A stretch of 37,048 nt of DNA from Microvirga tunisiensis (lineage in GTDB: Bacteria > Pseudomonadota > Alphaproteobacteria > Rhizobiales > Beijerinckiaceae), in the NCBI RefSeq assembly GCF_009296175.1, contig NZ_VOSK01000044.1, positions 1 to 37,048 of the forward strand, given 5' to 3'. Positions 1-8,742 of this stretch are shown piece by piece (positions within the stretch are counted from its first letter, which is position 1; each line of letters begins with the position of its first letter). The notes under the pieces are model-generated. The model searched no databases, was not told the DNA's origin, and saw nothing but the letters and a program-made list of their open reading frames with translations. The translations under genes and the position numbers were made by a program.

Positions 1-124
1 GGGCTTAGGCCCAACCGGATATAAGGTGATGCGGACGAACGGTTCGCATGAGCGCCATCGGGCTCAACCTCGGAGATCACGGCAGCACCTGCGACCAGCA
101 CTTGACTGACGTATCGGCCCATAT

Positions 125-156
125 AAGAAAGGGCGACCGAACGGCCGCCCTTTCTC
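125..156 (-). terminator. Rho-independent terminator of the TRAP binding-protein gene
   Basis: A perfect 10-bp stem (126-135 pairing with 146-155) encloses a 10-nt loop. On the reverse strand it is followed by TTATAT. It lies about 20 bases past the stop codon of the reverse-strand gene and fits an intrinsic terminator. Confidence 0.75.
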
Positions 157-177
157 AAGGTCGGGACTTCGGAGAGA

Positions 178-1818
<1,641 letters not shown>

Positions 1819-2034
1819 TTAGGATTCGGGCCGGGCGTGGCTTTCGTCGAAGCTCGGATTCTTCGGAATGCTGAAGACTTCCGCGGCGCAGACGAGCATG
1901 AACAGAGCAATGACGCCGCCGATTTCGGCGAGGCTTACAAGAGCGGAAGAGAGGCTTACAAGAGTGGAAGAGAGGTTGCCCCAAAAGGCGAAAGCGCCCG
2001 TGACGAGCGCGAAAACAGCAGCCCAAAAGACCAT
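1819..2034 (-). CDS. Small two-helix membrane protein, unknown function
   Basis: A 71-residue protein beginning MVFWAAVFALV. The ATG at 2034 is chosen because GGGGAGAAAG lies directly upstream; a TTG 18 bases earlier would put that site inside the gene. Two hydrophobic segments (about residues 2-19 and 33-52) flank a short loop and a polar tail, suggesting a helical hairpin in the inner membrane. The size and the pattern at the start recall the DUF1328 family of tiny membrane proteins, but the likeness is weak. The loop contains an in-frame heptad duplication, SSTLVSL then SSALVSL, encoded by a 21-bp tandem repeat. Function is not recognised. Confidence 0.6.
   Translation of the reverse strand: MVFWAAVFALVTGAFAFWGNLSSTLVSLSSALVSLAEIGGVIALFMLVCAAEVFSIPKNPSFDESHARPES
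1930..1971. repeat. 21-bp tandem duplication inside the small membrane protein gene
   Basis: Two adjacent 21-bp copies (1930-1950 and 1951-1971) differ at one base (C versus T). The period is a multiple of three, so the duplication adds seven residues and keeps the frame. A third, partial copy begins at 1972. Confidence 0.9.
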
Positions 2035-2193
2035 GGGCTTTCTCCCCGGCAAAGCTTGATGCGGACAGGTAACGGTTTAGGCCCCAATAAGTTCCTAACG
2101 CCGTGCTAAAAAATTCCTGAGACGCGCGTTTCCGTCAAGCAGCAAAGCGCCCTAATTCGACAAGCGATAAAACTTTCTCGAAGCGCTTCTTCC

Positions 2194-3225
2194 ATGCGCC
2201 CTGTGATCGATCGGATTGTCCCCAAATTCGAGGCTCCGGAAGCCTCTCTCCTGGAGGAGGCACGGCGGGCCTCGATCCTGCGCGAGAATGCTCATCAGGC
2301 TTCCCTGGAACGCATTCCCGCTTTTCGCGCCGTCGAGCAGGCTCCGCCCGCTCACCCTCTCCCATGGACGGGGACGTTCAGGATTGCGGCCTTCAACGCC
2401 GAGCGTCTCAAGAACCGGTCGGCGACCCGTCGCCTCATGCAACAGGCGGGTGCCGATATCACCCTGTTCAGCGAAGTCGATCTCGGCATGGCGCGCTCCG
2501 GCAACGTGCACACCATTCGCGACCTGATCGCAGGCACCGGCGAGGGATATCTCTACGGCGTCGAATACGTGGAACTCGATCTCGGCGACCGGCGCGAGTT
2601 GCATGAGCATGCGGGCGAACGCAACGCCTGCAGCCTCCACGGCAATGCCATCGTGACGAACCTTGTCTTGGAGGCGCCGCACCTAATCCCGCTCGAGGAG
2701 AGCGGGTTGTGGTTCTCCGGTTTCAAGGGTGCGCAAAGGCGCATCGGCGGGCGCATGGCGCTTGCCGCCCGCATCGCCGGCGCCCCGAGACCCGTGTGGG
2801 TCGTCGGCACCCATCTCGAAAGCAAGACCGATCCCGCCGACCGGCAGGCGCAGATCCGGACATTGCTGCGGGCGCTCGATGTCATCGCGCCCGGCGAGCC
2901 GTGCGTGATCGCCGGAGACTTCAACACCAAGGCGCTGCCCCGCACCGAGGACGAGCGGCATCTCCTGCTCGAAACTCCGGAACTCTGCGAGCCGCTCTTC
3001 GCTGATCTCAGGCAGGCTGGATTTACCTGGGCGAACGCCAATCTCGCGCTCCCGACGCAGACCCCGGGTCCGAAGGACAAGCACAAGCCGCCTTTCGGCA
3101 AGCTCGATTGGATCGTCGTGCGCGGTCTTGCGCCGAGCAATTCGCAGATCGTCCCGGCTCTCGACGAACAGGGCGAGGCGATATCCGACCACGAGATGAT
3201 CGCCGTGGATCTCACCATCCCGTAA
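2194..3225 (+). CDS. Endonuclease/exonuclease/phosphatase (EEP) family protein
   Basis: A 343-residue protein with the core motifs of the EEP metal-dependent phosphoesterase fold in order: FNAERL (Asn68, Glu70, metal ligand), FSEVD near 92, THLESK (His207), GDFNTK (Asp242, Asn244, the catalytic pair), DWIVV near the end and SDHEMI (Asp332, His333) at the C-terminus. All residues needed for a Mg-dependent phosphodiester hydrolase are present. There is no signal peptide, and the first 60 residues form a polar, probably helical extension, so a cytoplasmic location is likely. The fold also serves nucleases, sphingomyelinases and inositol phosphatases, so the substrate cannot be named. It stands alone, without an operon partner. 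Confidence 0.88.
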   Translation: MRPVIDRIVPKFEAPEASLLEEARRASILRENAHQASLERIPAFRAVEQAPPAHPLPWTGTFRIAAFNAERLKNRSATRRLMQQAGADITLFSEVDLGMARSGNVHTIRDLIAGTGEGYLYGVEYVELDLGDRRELHEHAGERNACSLHGNAIVTNLVLEAPHLIPLEESGLWFSGFKGAQRRIGGRMALAARIAGAPRPVWVVGTHLESKTDPADRQAQIRTLLRALDVIAPGEPCVIAGDFNTKALPRTEDERHLLLETPELCEPLFADLRQAGFTWANANLALPTQTPGPKDKHKPPFGKLDWIVVRGLAPSNSQIVPALDEQGEAISDHEMIAVDLTIP

Positions 3226-3599
3226 CGGTAAGACCCGGCGCTGCATCAGAACTTCCCCGTAACCTACATGTCCATATAGGTTATTAGTTAGTCTTCTTAA
3301 GTATTGCCCTTCAAACGAATGGCTGCGTATTCATAGGGGGTGCTGGCATGTGCTTTCCTAAATCGATTCCAGGTTTTCACTTCATTGCTCATATGTTCCG
3401 ATTCTGATCGCGGGATCGCGTAACAATGTCCGTCATAAGATCCAATAGGAGAACTTTCCGCGAACGTCGTTGAAATGGGAAGCGATTCGACCGGAGAGGT
3501 ACCGAGTCGCCTTTTAGCGCTGAAATGACAAAGCGGCATTCTTCTCTTCACAGCCGATCCAAGGCCGTGGTGATGAGCCGTGTCGGCCCTCGCGTGCAG
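3226..3599. other. Gene-free stretch with an AT-rich left part
   Basis: The first 200 bases are clearly less GC-rich than the surroundings (for example TATATAGG and TTATTAGTTAG near 3275-3295). The only reading frame with an ATG is a 31-codon reverse one (3297-3392) without a convincing ribosome site. No RNA or promoter was recognised. Confidence 0.4.
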
Positions 3600-3739
3600 G
3601 TGGATTCCTTCCCTCCGCTGTGCTCCGGCCGGGAATGACACTCTCCTGGTCATCACCGGGCCGAGCCCGGTGATGACGATGGGTTGAGGCCGCGGCGTTT
3701 CACAGGATCGGGATGGCCGGGACAAGCCCGGCCATGACG
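3600..3739. repeat. Palindromic repeat locus 1 (half family B, full family A)
   Basis: Positions 3600-3641 are the right half of repeat family B (...TTCCGGCC-like, ending GGGAATGACAC). Positions 3649-3739 are a full family A element: GTCATCACCGGG...CCCGGTGAT on the left and GGGATGGCCGGGAC...GGCCATGACG on the right, each arm itself a palindrome. It marks the left border of the GTA cluster. Confidence 0.85.
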
Positions 3740-3775
3740 GGGGAGAGGGCATCCCGACAGCTTGGAAAATTCACC

Positions 3776-3804
3776 TTGACAGCGAGACGCTGATAGAGTA
3801 CAAA
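3776..3804 (+). promoter_or_regulatory. Sigma-70-like promoter upstream of gp1
   Basis: TTGACA at 3776-3781 matches the -35 consensus exactly. After a 17-base spacer comes TACAAA at 3799-3804 as a fair -10 box. Transcription would begin near 3811 and run through the hairpin unit at 3811-3893 towards gp1. Confidence 0.65.
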
Positions 3805-3805
3805 A

Positions 3806-3893
3806 CGTGAACACTGAGGAAGTGTGGATGCAGCCCCGCATCACAGGTCCGGTGCAACCTCCGCCGCTCAAGCCCCCGCTTGGGCGGTTTTTT
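3806..3893 (+). ncRNA. Putative small RNA or transcription attenuator ahead of the GTA cluster
   Basis: The predicted transcript of about 85 nt consists almost wholly of stem-loops. Hairpin 1 is ACACT/AGTGT (3811-3825) with loop GAGGA. Hairpin 2 is GATGC/GCATC (3827-3842) with loop AGCCCC. A short AGGT/ACCT stem (3845-3860) overlaps by context with a CCTCC stretch that could pair with the GAGGA loop. The unit ends in a strong terminator. It has its own promoter and no convincing reading frame. I could not match it to a named RNA family. It could be a free small RNA or a leader that attenuates gp1 expression, since gp1 starts only 29 bases past the terminator. Confidence 0.45.
3861..3893 (+). 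terminator. Intrinsic terminator between the GTA promoter and gp1
   Basis: CCGCC and CAAGC (with GCT bulged) pair with GCTTG and GGCGG around a CCCC loop, followed at once by TTTTTT. Its position between promoter and gene is unusual and suggests attenuation or a separate small RNA. Confidence 0.75.
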
Positions 3894-3921
3894 GTTGGCT
3901 TTTTCAGGCCTCAGAGAATTC

Positions 3922-4473
3922 ATGCCCCAGAGAATCGAGATTACCGACGAGCAGAAGCGGCAGGCCTGGGAATACTATGCCCGCGAGCCGAAGAAGCATC
4001 TGCCGGACATCCAGAAATTTCTCGGCGTCAGCGCGAGCAGCTTTGCGCGGCTGCGCCAGCGCTGGGGCTGGCCGCCGCGCCAGGCCGTTCTGGCCGAGAA
4101 CGCCTTGAGCAAGGCCGCGAAGGACGAGGGCGGAGTCGCAGGCCTTCAGAAGGCTGCCGCCGCTTCCGTCAACGATGCCGCGCGGGCTCTGGCGCAGGCG
4201 ACGCGGGCGCAGATCGACGCTCGCATGGACGAGCAGCGCACTGGTCGCGCCAAGGATCACGACAAGACGGCCCGAAGGCTCGCCTCCTATGCCAAGACGC
4301 TGGCGTCCGCCCGGGCTCTCCTGGAACAGGAAGGCTCACGGCTCGATGAAACCGAGCATCACGACAACAAACCACGGCGCAGCCTCCACGAGCTGCGCGA
4401 CGAGCTTGCTCACCACCTTAACCGGGTTATCGCGGAAGAGGAGGCTCGCGGACGCGACGGCATCCTGGTCTGA
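3922..4473 (+). CDS. GTA gp1, small-terminase-like DNA-binding protein
   Basis: A 183-residue protein beginning MPQRIEITDEQKRQAW. A longer frame starts inside the terminator at 3880, so the ATG at 3922 is preferred. Residues about 10-50 form a helix-turn-helix-like segment (LPDIQKFLGVSASSFARLRQ...WGWPPR). The rest is charged, Ala-rich and probably coiled coil, ending in a basic/acidic helix. In R. capsulatus GTA the first gene supplies the small terminase, which recognises DNA and recruits the large subunit. Position directly before the large terminase, size and the N-terminal DNA-binding fold suggest the same role. Its last codons overlap the likely start of the terminase frame, and an AGGAGG (4439-4444) inside it may once have served that gene. 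Intact. Confidence 0.75.
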   Translation: MPQRIEITDEQKRQAWEYYAREPKKHLPDIQKFLGVSASSFARLRQRWGWPPRQAVLAENALSKAAKDEGGVAGLQKAAAASVNDAARALAQATRAQIDARMDEQRTGRAKDHDKTARRLASYAKTLASARALLEQEGSRLDETEHHDNKPRRSLHELRDELAHHLNRVIAEEEARGRDGILV

Positions 4474-5459
4474 AGACGAGTTCGAAGACGTCCTGCGTCA
4501 TTGGCCGATCCGTTGCCGGCCCGAGCAGCGCCTGCCGGGCTTGGCGCGTGTGCACGATCCGTGGACGATCTGGCTCATCCTCGGCGGACGAGGGGCGGGC
4601 AAGACCCGCACCGGCGCCGAATGGGTGCGCGGCATCGCGCTCGGCCAACCCGATTTCGCACACAGCGCCTCGCGTCGCATCGCGCTGATCGGAGAGACCT
4701 TCTCGGACGCGCGCAACGTGATGGTGGAGGGGCCTGCCGGCATTCTCGCCGTCCATGCGCGCCACGAGCGGCCCGCCTGGTCGCCTTCGCTGCGCAAGCT
4801 CGAATGGGCGAACGGCGCGGTGGCGCATGTGTTTTCGGCCGAAGATCCCGACTCCTTGCGCGGTCCGCAATTCGAGGCCGCCTGGGCGGACGAGCTCGCC
4901 AAATGGAGGCACGTGGAGGAGACCTGGGACATGCTGCAGTTCGGCCTTCGCCTCGGTGCGCATCGTCGTCGCCGTCGATCCGCCGGCCTCATCGTCGAAA
5001 CGCGCCGATGCCTGCGGGATCGTCGCCGTCGGCGTGGCTGAAAGTGGCGTTTCCTATGTGCTGGAGGACGCGACGGCCTCAGGCCTGAAGCCGCCGGACT
5101 GGGCCGCGAAAGCCGTGGCGCTCTATCGACGGCTCGAGGCCGATGCGCTCGTCGTCGAGACGAACCAGGGCGGCGAGATGGCGACCGGCGTGATCCGCGA
5201 GGTCGATCTGTCCATGCCGGTCGTCGGCGTGCGCGCGACGCGCGGCAAGTATCTGCGCGCCGAGCCGGTCTCCGTGCTCTACGCGCAGAACCGCGTGCGC
5301 CATGTGGGCGCGTTGCCGGAGCTCGAAGACGAACTCTGCGATTTCGGCCCCGGCGGCCTCACGTCGGGCCGCTCGCCCGACCGCATGGACGCGCTCGTCT
5401 GGGCGCTGACCGAACTGATGCTGCGGGAGAGACGCGAGCCGCGGGTGCGGGTTTTGTGA
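4406..5459 (+). pseudogene. GTA gp2, terminase large subunit, broken by internal deletion and frameshift
   Basis: The N-terminal ATPase half is in one frame, open to a stop at 5041: SWSEDEFEDVLRHWP, Walker A GGRGAGKTRTGAEW near 4590, and a Walker B-like AAWADELAKW near 4900. The C-terminal nuclease half lies in another frame: RIVVAVDPPA (first acidic residue, near 4965), VVETNQGGE, then SPDRMDALVWAL, ending at 5459. In intact GTA terminases some 100 or more residues (coupling motif, linker and start of the nuclease domain) separate MLQFGLRLG from RIVVAVDPP. Here the two sit side by side near 4950-4965, so a deletion of length 2 modulo 3 has joined them out of frame. No ATG or GTG start is evident; TTG 4406 is the best guess. 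DNA packaging by this protein should be lost. Confidence 0.85.
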
Positions 5460-5489
5460 GGGATGGAGTGCTGCAATGGCGCCCGTCGT

Positions 5490-5657
5490 GTCATCCCCGG
5501 CGGTCCGTGAGGACCGGGATGGGGATCTATGGCGCTGTGCGTGCGAGTGGATTCCCTTCCCCTGCGATGGCTTTCGCCATCTCCGGCCGGGAATGACACC
5601 GAGGTTGGCACTCCGCTGTCATCCCCGGCGAACGAAGTGAGGGAAGGGGATCCATGG
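5490..5657. repeat. Palindromic repeat locus 2 (family B, one full and one half copy)
   Basis: A full family B element runs from 5490 (GTCATCCCCGGC...) to 5599 (...GGGAATGACAC). It contains the inner motif GGATTCCCTTCCCC and GATGGCTTTCGCCATC. A left half follows at 5618-5657. It sits in the gap after the broken terminase. Confidence 0.85.
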
Positions 5658-5708
5658 TCGGGCGCGAAAATTGCGGAGCTTTGTTTTACGTTTGGCAGAG
5701 CCATAAGC

Positions 5709-5813
5709 CCTCATCCTGAGGAGGGCCGTCAGGTCCGTCTCGAAGGATCAGGCGTGACCAGCGCGCTCTGGACTCTCCTTCGAGACCCAGCTTCGCTGCT
5801 CCTCAGGATGAGG
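5709..5813. repeat. Palindromic repeat locus 3 (family C)
   Basis: An inverted pair starts CCTCATCCTGAGG and ends CCTCAGGATGAGG, with inner arms GTCTCGAAGGA and TCCTTCGAGAC. As I recall, this element is common in genomes of Bradyrhizobium and relatives. A second copy lies at 12144-12249. Confidence 0.88.
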
Positions 5814-5828
5814 TTTGATACAATCGCA

Positions 5829-6226
5829 GAAAAACGCCCCAGCCGGAGGACGGTGTTCACGCACATCTCCAGCTGGGGCGCCGTGACTCCCGTAGGGGCA
5901 AAGATGGGGTCACGGTTTATAAGCTAAGCGGCGGCGGACGATCCTCAACGTCTCCTGATGGAGTGAGCCTTTCGGGCGCGCCTGTCTCCAAAGGAGCATT
6001 GCAACGGCGCTGACGGGTTCTCGAAGGTGGGAGTGTTCGGTCGCTGGAAGGCTGGGGCGGATGGCAGTCCATCCGTGCCGATCCGCCCCGCCATCTGCCT
6101 CGTGTCGTCCCGAATAGGAGAAAGGACGACAGAGCTCGAGAAACTGATGGTCGCGCCAGCCGAGAGGGGGGACCAACTCGGCTGGCGCGTGAATGTCGCC
6201 GGATGCCCCGCAACATCTCAAGATTA
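5829..6226 (-). ncRNA. Putative structured RNA of about 390 nt on the reverse strand
   Basis: Read on the reverse strand, a weak promoter (TTGGAC at 6249-6244, 17 bases, TAATCT at 6226-6221) precedes a chain of hairpins: 13-bp perfect stem 6189-6177/6164-6152, 8-bp stem 6131-6124/6110-6103, 13-bp stem with one bulge 6089-6076/6066-6054, and 5915-5909/5887-5881. The last hairpin, 9 bp plus an inner GGAG/CTCC helix (5880-5835), is followed by TTTTTCTG, a good terminator. A 100-codon reverse frame crosses the area, but it begins at TTG and resembles nothing known. I checked by eye for conserved motifs of tmRNA, RNase P RNA, SRP RNA and common riboswitches and found none. Confidence 0.4.
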
Positions 6227-6362
6227 CCTCACGGCCTATGACCGTCCAATGACAACACGGCAGAAATTGCCGCCTTCTTCATCACCAGGTGCGGAAGTTG
6301 TCGCCATTCTGAATCAACGCAGGGCAGTGATGTGCCCTTGTATCGGAAGGCGGCATTGCGCT

Positions 6363-6505
6363 GTCACCCTCGGCGGCCGCAGGCCGGGATGCCAGCTCTC
6401 ACGTCATCGCCGTCCCCGGACTTGATCTGGGCATCGGTCCCGGTGATCCCGATCGGACGGGCGCTTTTCCATATCGAGACGGCCGCGACAAGCCCGACCA
6501 TGACG
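6363..6505. repeat. Palindromic repeat locus 4 (degenerate B remnant and family A)
   Basis: Positions 6363-6391 look like a worn family B end. Positions 6403-6505 follow the family A pattern (GTCATCGCC...GGTGATCCCGAT, then CGACAAGCCCGACCATGACG) with several mismatches. It lies just before the portal gene. Confidence 0.6.
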
Positions 6506-6578
6506 GGGAAATCCGCCGAGGCTCACATGCTTCGCCCTCATTCACCCTTCATGCCCTCATCTCGGGCAGGAGTTTCTC

Positions 6579-7751
6579 ATGTTCAATCGACTGACCCGCT
6601 GGCTTCAGGCGCCGCCCGAGGCCAAGGCTTCGCGCGTTCAAAGCGCCATCGCGCTCTATGTCGCCGGGCGCGCCGTGTGGACGCCGCGCGACTACGCGGC
6701 GTTGTCCCGCGAGGGATTCCAGAAGAACGCGATCGTGCACCGCGCGGTGCGGCTGGTGTCCGAGGCGGCGGCGGCACTGCCGCTGGTGCTCAAGAGCGAG
6801 GGCCGGGAGATTGCGGCGCATCCGCTTCTCGCGCTGCTCTCCAGGCCCAATGCGCGCGAGGGCGGGCAGCGGTTTCTGGAAAGCCTCTACGGGCACCTGA
6901 TGGTGTCCGGCAACGCGTATGTGGAGGCGGTGAGCCTCGACGGGGCGCCGCAGGAACTCTACGCGTTGCGACCCGACCGGATGCGCGTGGTTCCCGACGC
7001 CGACGGCTGGCCCGCCGCTTACGAATATGCGGTCGGCACGCAGAATGTGCGCTTCGCCATTCGCGAGGACGAGGCGCTGGCGCCGATCCTGCACCTCACG
7101 CTGTTTCACCCTGTCGACGATCATTACGGTCTCTCGCCCATGGAAGCGGCGGCGACCGCGCTCGACATCCACAACGCGGCGGGAGCCTGGAACAAGGCGT
7201 TGCTCGACAACGCAGCGCGGCCCTCCGGCGCGCTCGTGGTGGGCGGTGCGACCCTCACCGATGCGCAGTTCGACAGGCTCAAAGGCGAACTGGAGGCCAA
7301 TTATCAAGGCGCCGGCAACGCGGGCCGCCCGCTGCTCCTCGAAGGCGGGATCGACTGGCGCCCGCTCTCGCTCTCGCCGAAGGACATGGATTTCGTCGAG
7401 GCCAAGGCGGCCGCGGCCAGAGAGATCGCGCTCGCCTTCGGCGTGCCGCCTCTGCTACTCGGCCTTCCCGGCGACAGCACCCATGCGAATTACGCCGAAG
7501 CGAACCGCGCCTTCTACCGCCAGACCGTGATCCCGCTCGTGAAGCGCACGGCGGAATCGCTGTCGCACTGGCTCGCGCCGGCCTTCGGCGAGACCCTGCG
7601 GCTCGAACCCGACCTCGACGCCATCGAGGCGCTCGCCGACGAACGCGAAAGCCTCTGGCGGCGCGTGACGGCGGCGGCGTTCCTGTCCGACGACGAAAAG
7701 CGCGAGGCGGTGGGGTACGGGCGTGCCGCCGCGGGGAAGGGGCGGGCGTGA
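6579..7751 (+). CDS. GTA gp3, HK97-type portal protein
   Basis: A 390-residue portal protein that forms the dodecameric ring at the head vertex through which DNA passes and to which the tail attaches. Family hallmarks are visible: VHRAVRLVSEAAAALPL near residue 50, HPLLALLSRPN with GNAYVEAV near 110, YALRPDRMRVV, LFHPVDDHYGLSPMEAA near 190, and FGVPPLLLGLPGDSTHANYAEANRAFYRQTVIPL near 290-320. The length is normal for GTA portals. The ATG has an AGGAG ribosome site. The frame is intact, in contrast to the terminase upstream. About 1.1 kb of repeats and the putative RNA separate it from the terminase, although in other GTAs these genes are close together. Confidence 0.95.
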   Translation: MFNRLTRWLQAPPEAKASRVQSAIALYVAGRAVWTPRDYAALSREGFQKNAIVHRAVRLVSEAAAALPLVLKSEGREIAAHPLLALLSRPNAREGGQRFLESLYGHLMVSGNAYVEAVSLDGAPQELYALRPDRMRVVPDADGWPAAYEYAVGTQNVRFAIREDEALAPILHLTLFHPVDDHYGLSPMEAAATALDIHNAAGAWNKALLDNAARPSGALVVGGATLTDAQFDRLKGELEANYQGAGNAGRPLLLEGGIDWRPLSLSPKDMDFVEAKAAAAREIALAFGVPPLLLGLPGDSTHANYAEANRAFYRQTVIPLVKRTAESLSHWLAPAFGETLRLEPDLDAIEALADERESLWRRVTAAAFLSDDEKREAVGYGRAAAGKGRA

Positions 7752-7781
7752 GAAGTGCGCGGCAGTCCCCGCACACGCGAC

Positions 7782-7983
7782 GTCATCACCGGCCTCGTGC
7801 CGGTGATCTCGATGTGAGAGGCGCCGCGCCTCACGGGGCGGGATGGCCGGCACGAGGCCGGATGAGACGCAGCCTTTCACCCCTCTCTCCAACGTCATCA
7901 CCGGGCTCGTCCCGGTGATCTCGGTTGATTGAAGCGCGGCGCTTCACAGAGTCGGGATGGCCGGCACAAGGCCGGCCATGACG
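7782..7983. repeat. Palindromic repeat locus 5 (two family A copies)
   Basis: Two consecutive family A elements lie at 7782-7869 and 7894-7983. Each has GTCATCACCGG...CCGGTGATC on the left and GGGATGGCCGGCAC on the right. The first ends in a decayed GGATGAGACG; the second ends in the intact GGCCATGACG. Confidence 0.88.
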
Positions 7984-8039
7984 TGAAGAGGTGTCTCGGA
8001 CGAAGCGCCGTGGAGATCCGGAATCGCTTTCAGAATTCA

Positions 8040-8172
8040 TCACTGTCGTTCCGGAGTCGTGTCGCGGAACCCGGCATCAGTCAAAGCAGACGGTGCCGAA
8101 CAAGCGAATGGGAAGCCGCTGCGCTCTTCCAGCAACCGTCGTGGGTATGGATCCCCGCCTTCGCGAGGATGA
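8040..8172. repeat. Probable further repeat element (GTCGTTCCGG...GGATGACG type)
   Basis: The left part, CTGTCGTTCCGG with CGCGGAACCCGG, and the right part, GGATCCCCGCCTTCGCGAGG ending GATGACG, have the layout of the other palindromic elements but a different sequence. Only one copy is seen here, so the assignment is tentative. The rest of 7984-8395 holds no gene. Confidence 0.4.
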
Positions 8173-8261
8173 CGGCGTCGGGTTTCAGGCGCCGCATCCC
8201 GCCGACGATCCGGGATCGCCTTCGCCGTCCGAGCGACCCCCATCAGGGGCCGCGAATACAT

Positions 8262-8311
8262 AGACGAAGCACACAGGCGAAGCGCACACTAAGCACTCAG
8301 ACGAAGCACGC
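8262..8311. repeat. Four short imperfect tandem units (12-13 bp)
   Basis: Units AGACGAAGCACAC (8262), AGGCGAAGCGCAC (8275), ACTAAGCACTC (8288) and AGACGAAGCACGC (8299) follow each other directly. They lie about 90 bases upstream of the small gene at 8396. Confidence 0.6.
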
Positions 8312-8395
8312 TCACTCAAACCGTCTTACTCGCAAAAACCACTTCACCCCCCACGCGCACCCACCCTCAATGGAGCTTTTGCGCAGGAACAAATC

Positions 8396-8596
8396 ATGAA
8401 CATGTTTGACCAGATCACCGAGGCCGTCATCCGGCGCGGGGATCTTGCCCACCTGGCCCTGTTCGTCTGGGCGAGCGGGGCGTCCGCTTTGCTTGCCATG
8501 AACTTGCGCGATCTGTTCGCGGCCAATCGCCGGTTCGACGCGTTCGTGCGCGAGCTGTCCCTCTTCAACCGCCGCCATTCGGGAGATCTTCCATGA
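8396..8596 (+). CDS. Small membrane protein between portal and prohead protease (gp3.5-like)
   Basis: A 66-residue protein, MNMFDQITEAVIRRGD, with one hydrophobic segment (about residues 20-36, LALFVWASGASALLAM) and an amphipathic, Arg-rich C-terminus. The ATG at 8396 has an AGGA site upstream; a second Met at 8402 is equally possible. GTA clusters of rhizobia commonly carry a small gene at this place. Its stop overlaps the next start as ATGA (8593-8596), so the two are translationally coupled. Function is unknown; a membrane role or a partner of the portal is conceivable. Confidence 0.7.
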   Translation: MNMFDQITEAVIRRGDLAHLALFVWASGASALLAMNLRDLFAANRRFDAFVRELSLFNRRHSGDLP

Positions 8597-8742
8597 CACG
8601 CTCCAGCGCTCGCACGCCGCGCAAGCCCAAGGCCGCGCGGGACGGGCAGAGCCGTGCCACGCTCGTGTTCCGCGACTTCGTGCGCCAGCTCGAAAAGCTC
8701 GACGCCAAACCAAGGACCGCAGCGCGCGGAGCCGTGCGATGA
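8593..8742 (+). CDS. Very small basic protein coupled to the prohead protease
   Basis: A 49-codon frame starting MTRSSARTPRKPKAARD. It overlaps the gene before and the gene after by ATGA on each side (8593-8596 and 8739-8742) and has GGGAGATC as ribosome site, which together make it convincing despite its length. The product is rich in Arg and Lys in its first half and has a helical stretch (LVFRDFVRQLEKLDAK) in the second. No family is recognised. Its place suggests a coupled helper of head assembly or simply a translational bridge to the protease. Confidence 0.65.
   Translation: MTRSSARTPRKPKAARDGQSRATLVFRDFVRQLEKLDAKPRTAARGAVR

Noticed and set aside
1..122. Reverse frame from ATG 122 open to the left edge (about 40 codons)
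   Set aside because: No ribosome site, it begins beside the terminator hairpin of the TRAP gene, and the product matches nothing I know.
3297..3392. 31-codon reverse frame starting MSNEVKTWNRFRK
   Set aside because: No clear ribosome site, very short and without recognisable neighbours; it may be a remnant but cannot be supported.
5910..6221. Reverse frame of 103 codons over the hairpin-rich region
   Set aside because: It starts with TTG, has many Cys/Trp/Pro in no known pattern and is explained better by the palindromic structure of the DNA.
6332..7918. Long forward frame of 528 codons across the portal gene
   Set aside because: Arg/Ala-rich shadow of the portal gene in another frame, typical of high-GC DNA.
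7929..8399. Forward frame of 156 codons before the gp3.5-like gene
   Set aside because: It consists of repeat DNA and low-complexity translation with no ribosome site.
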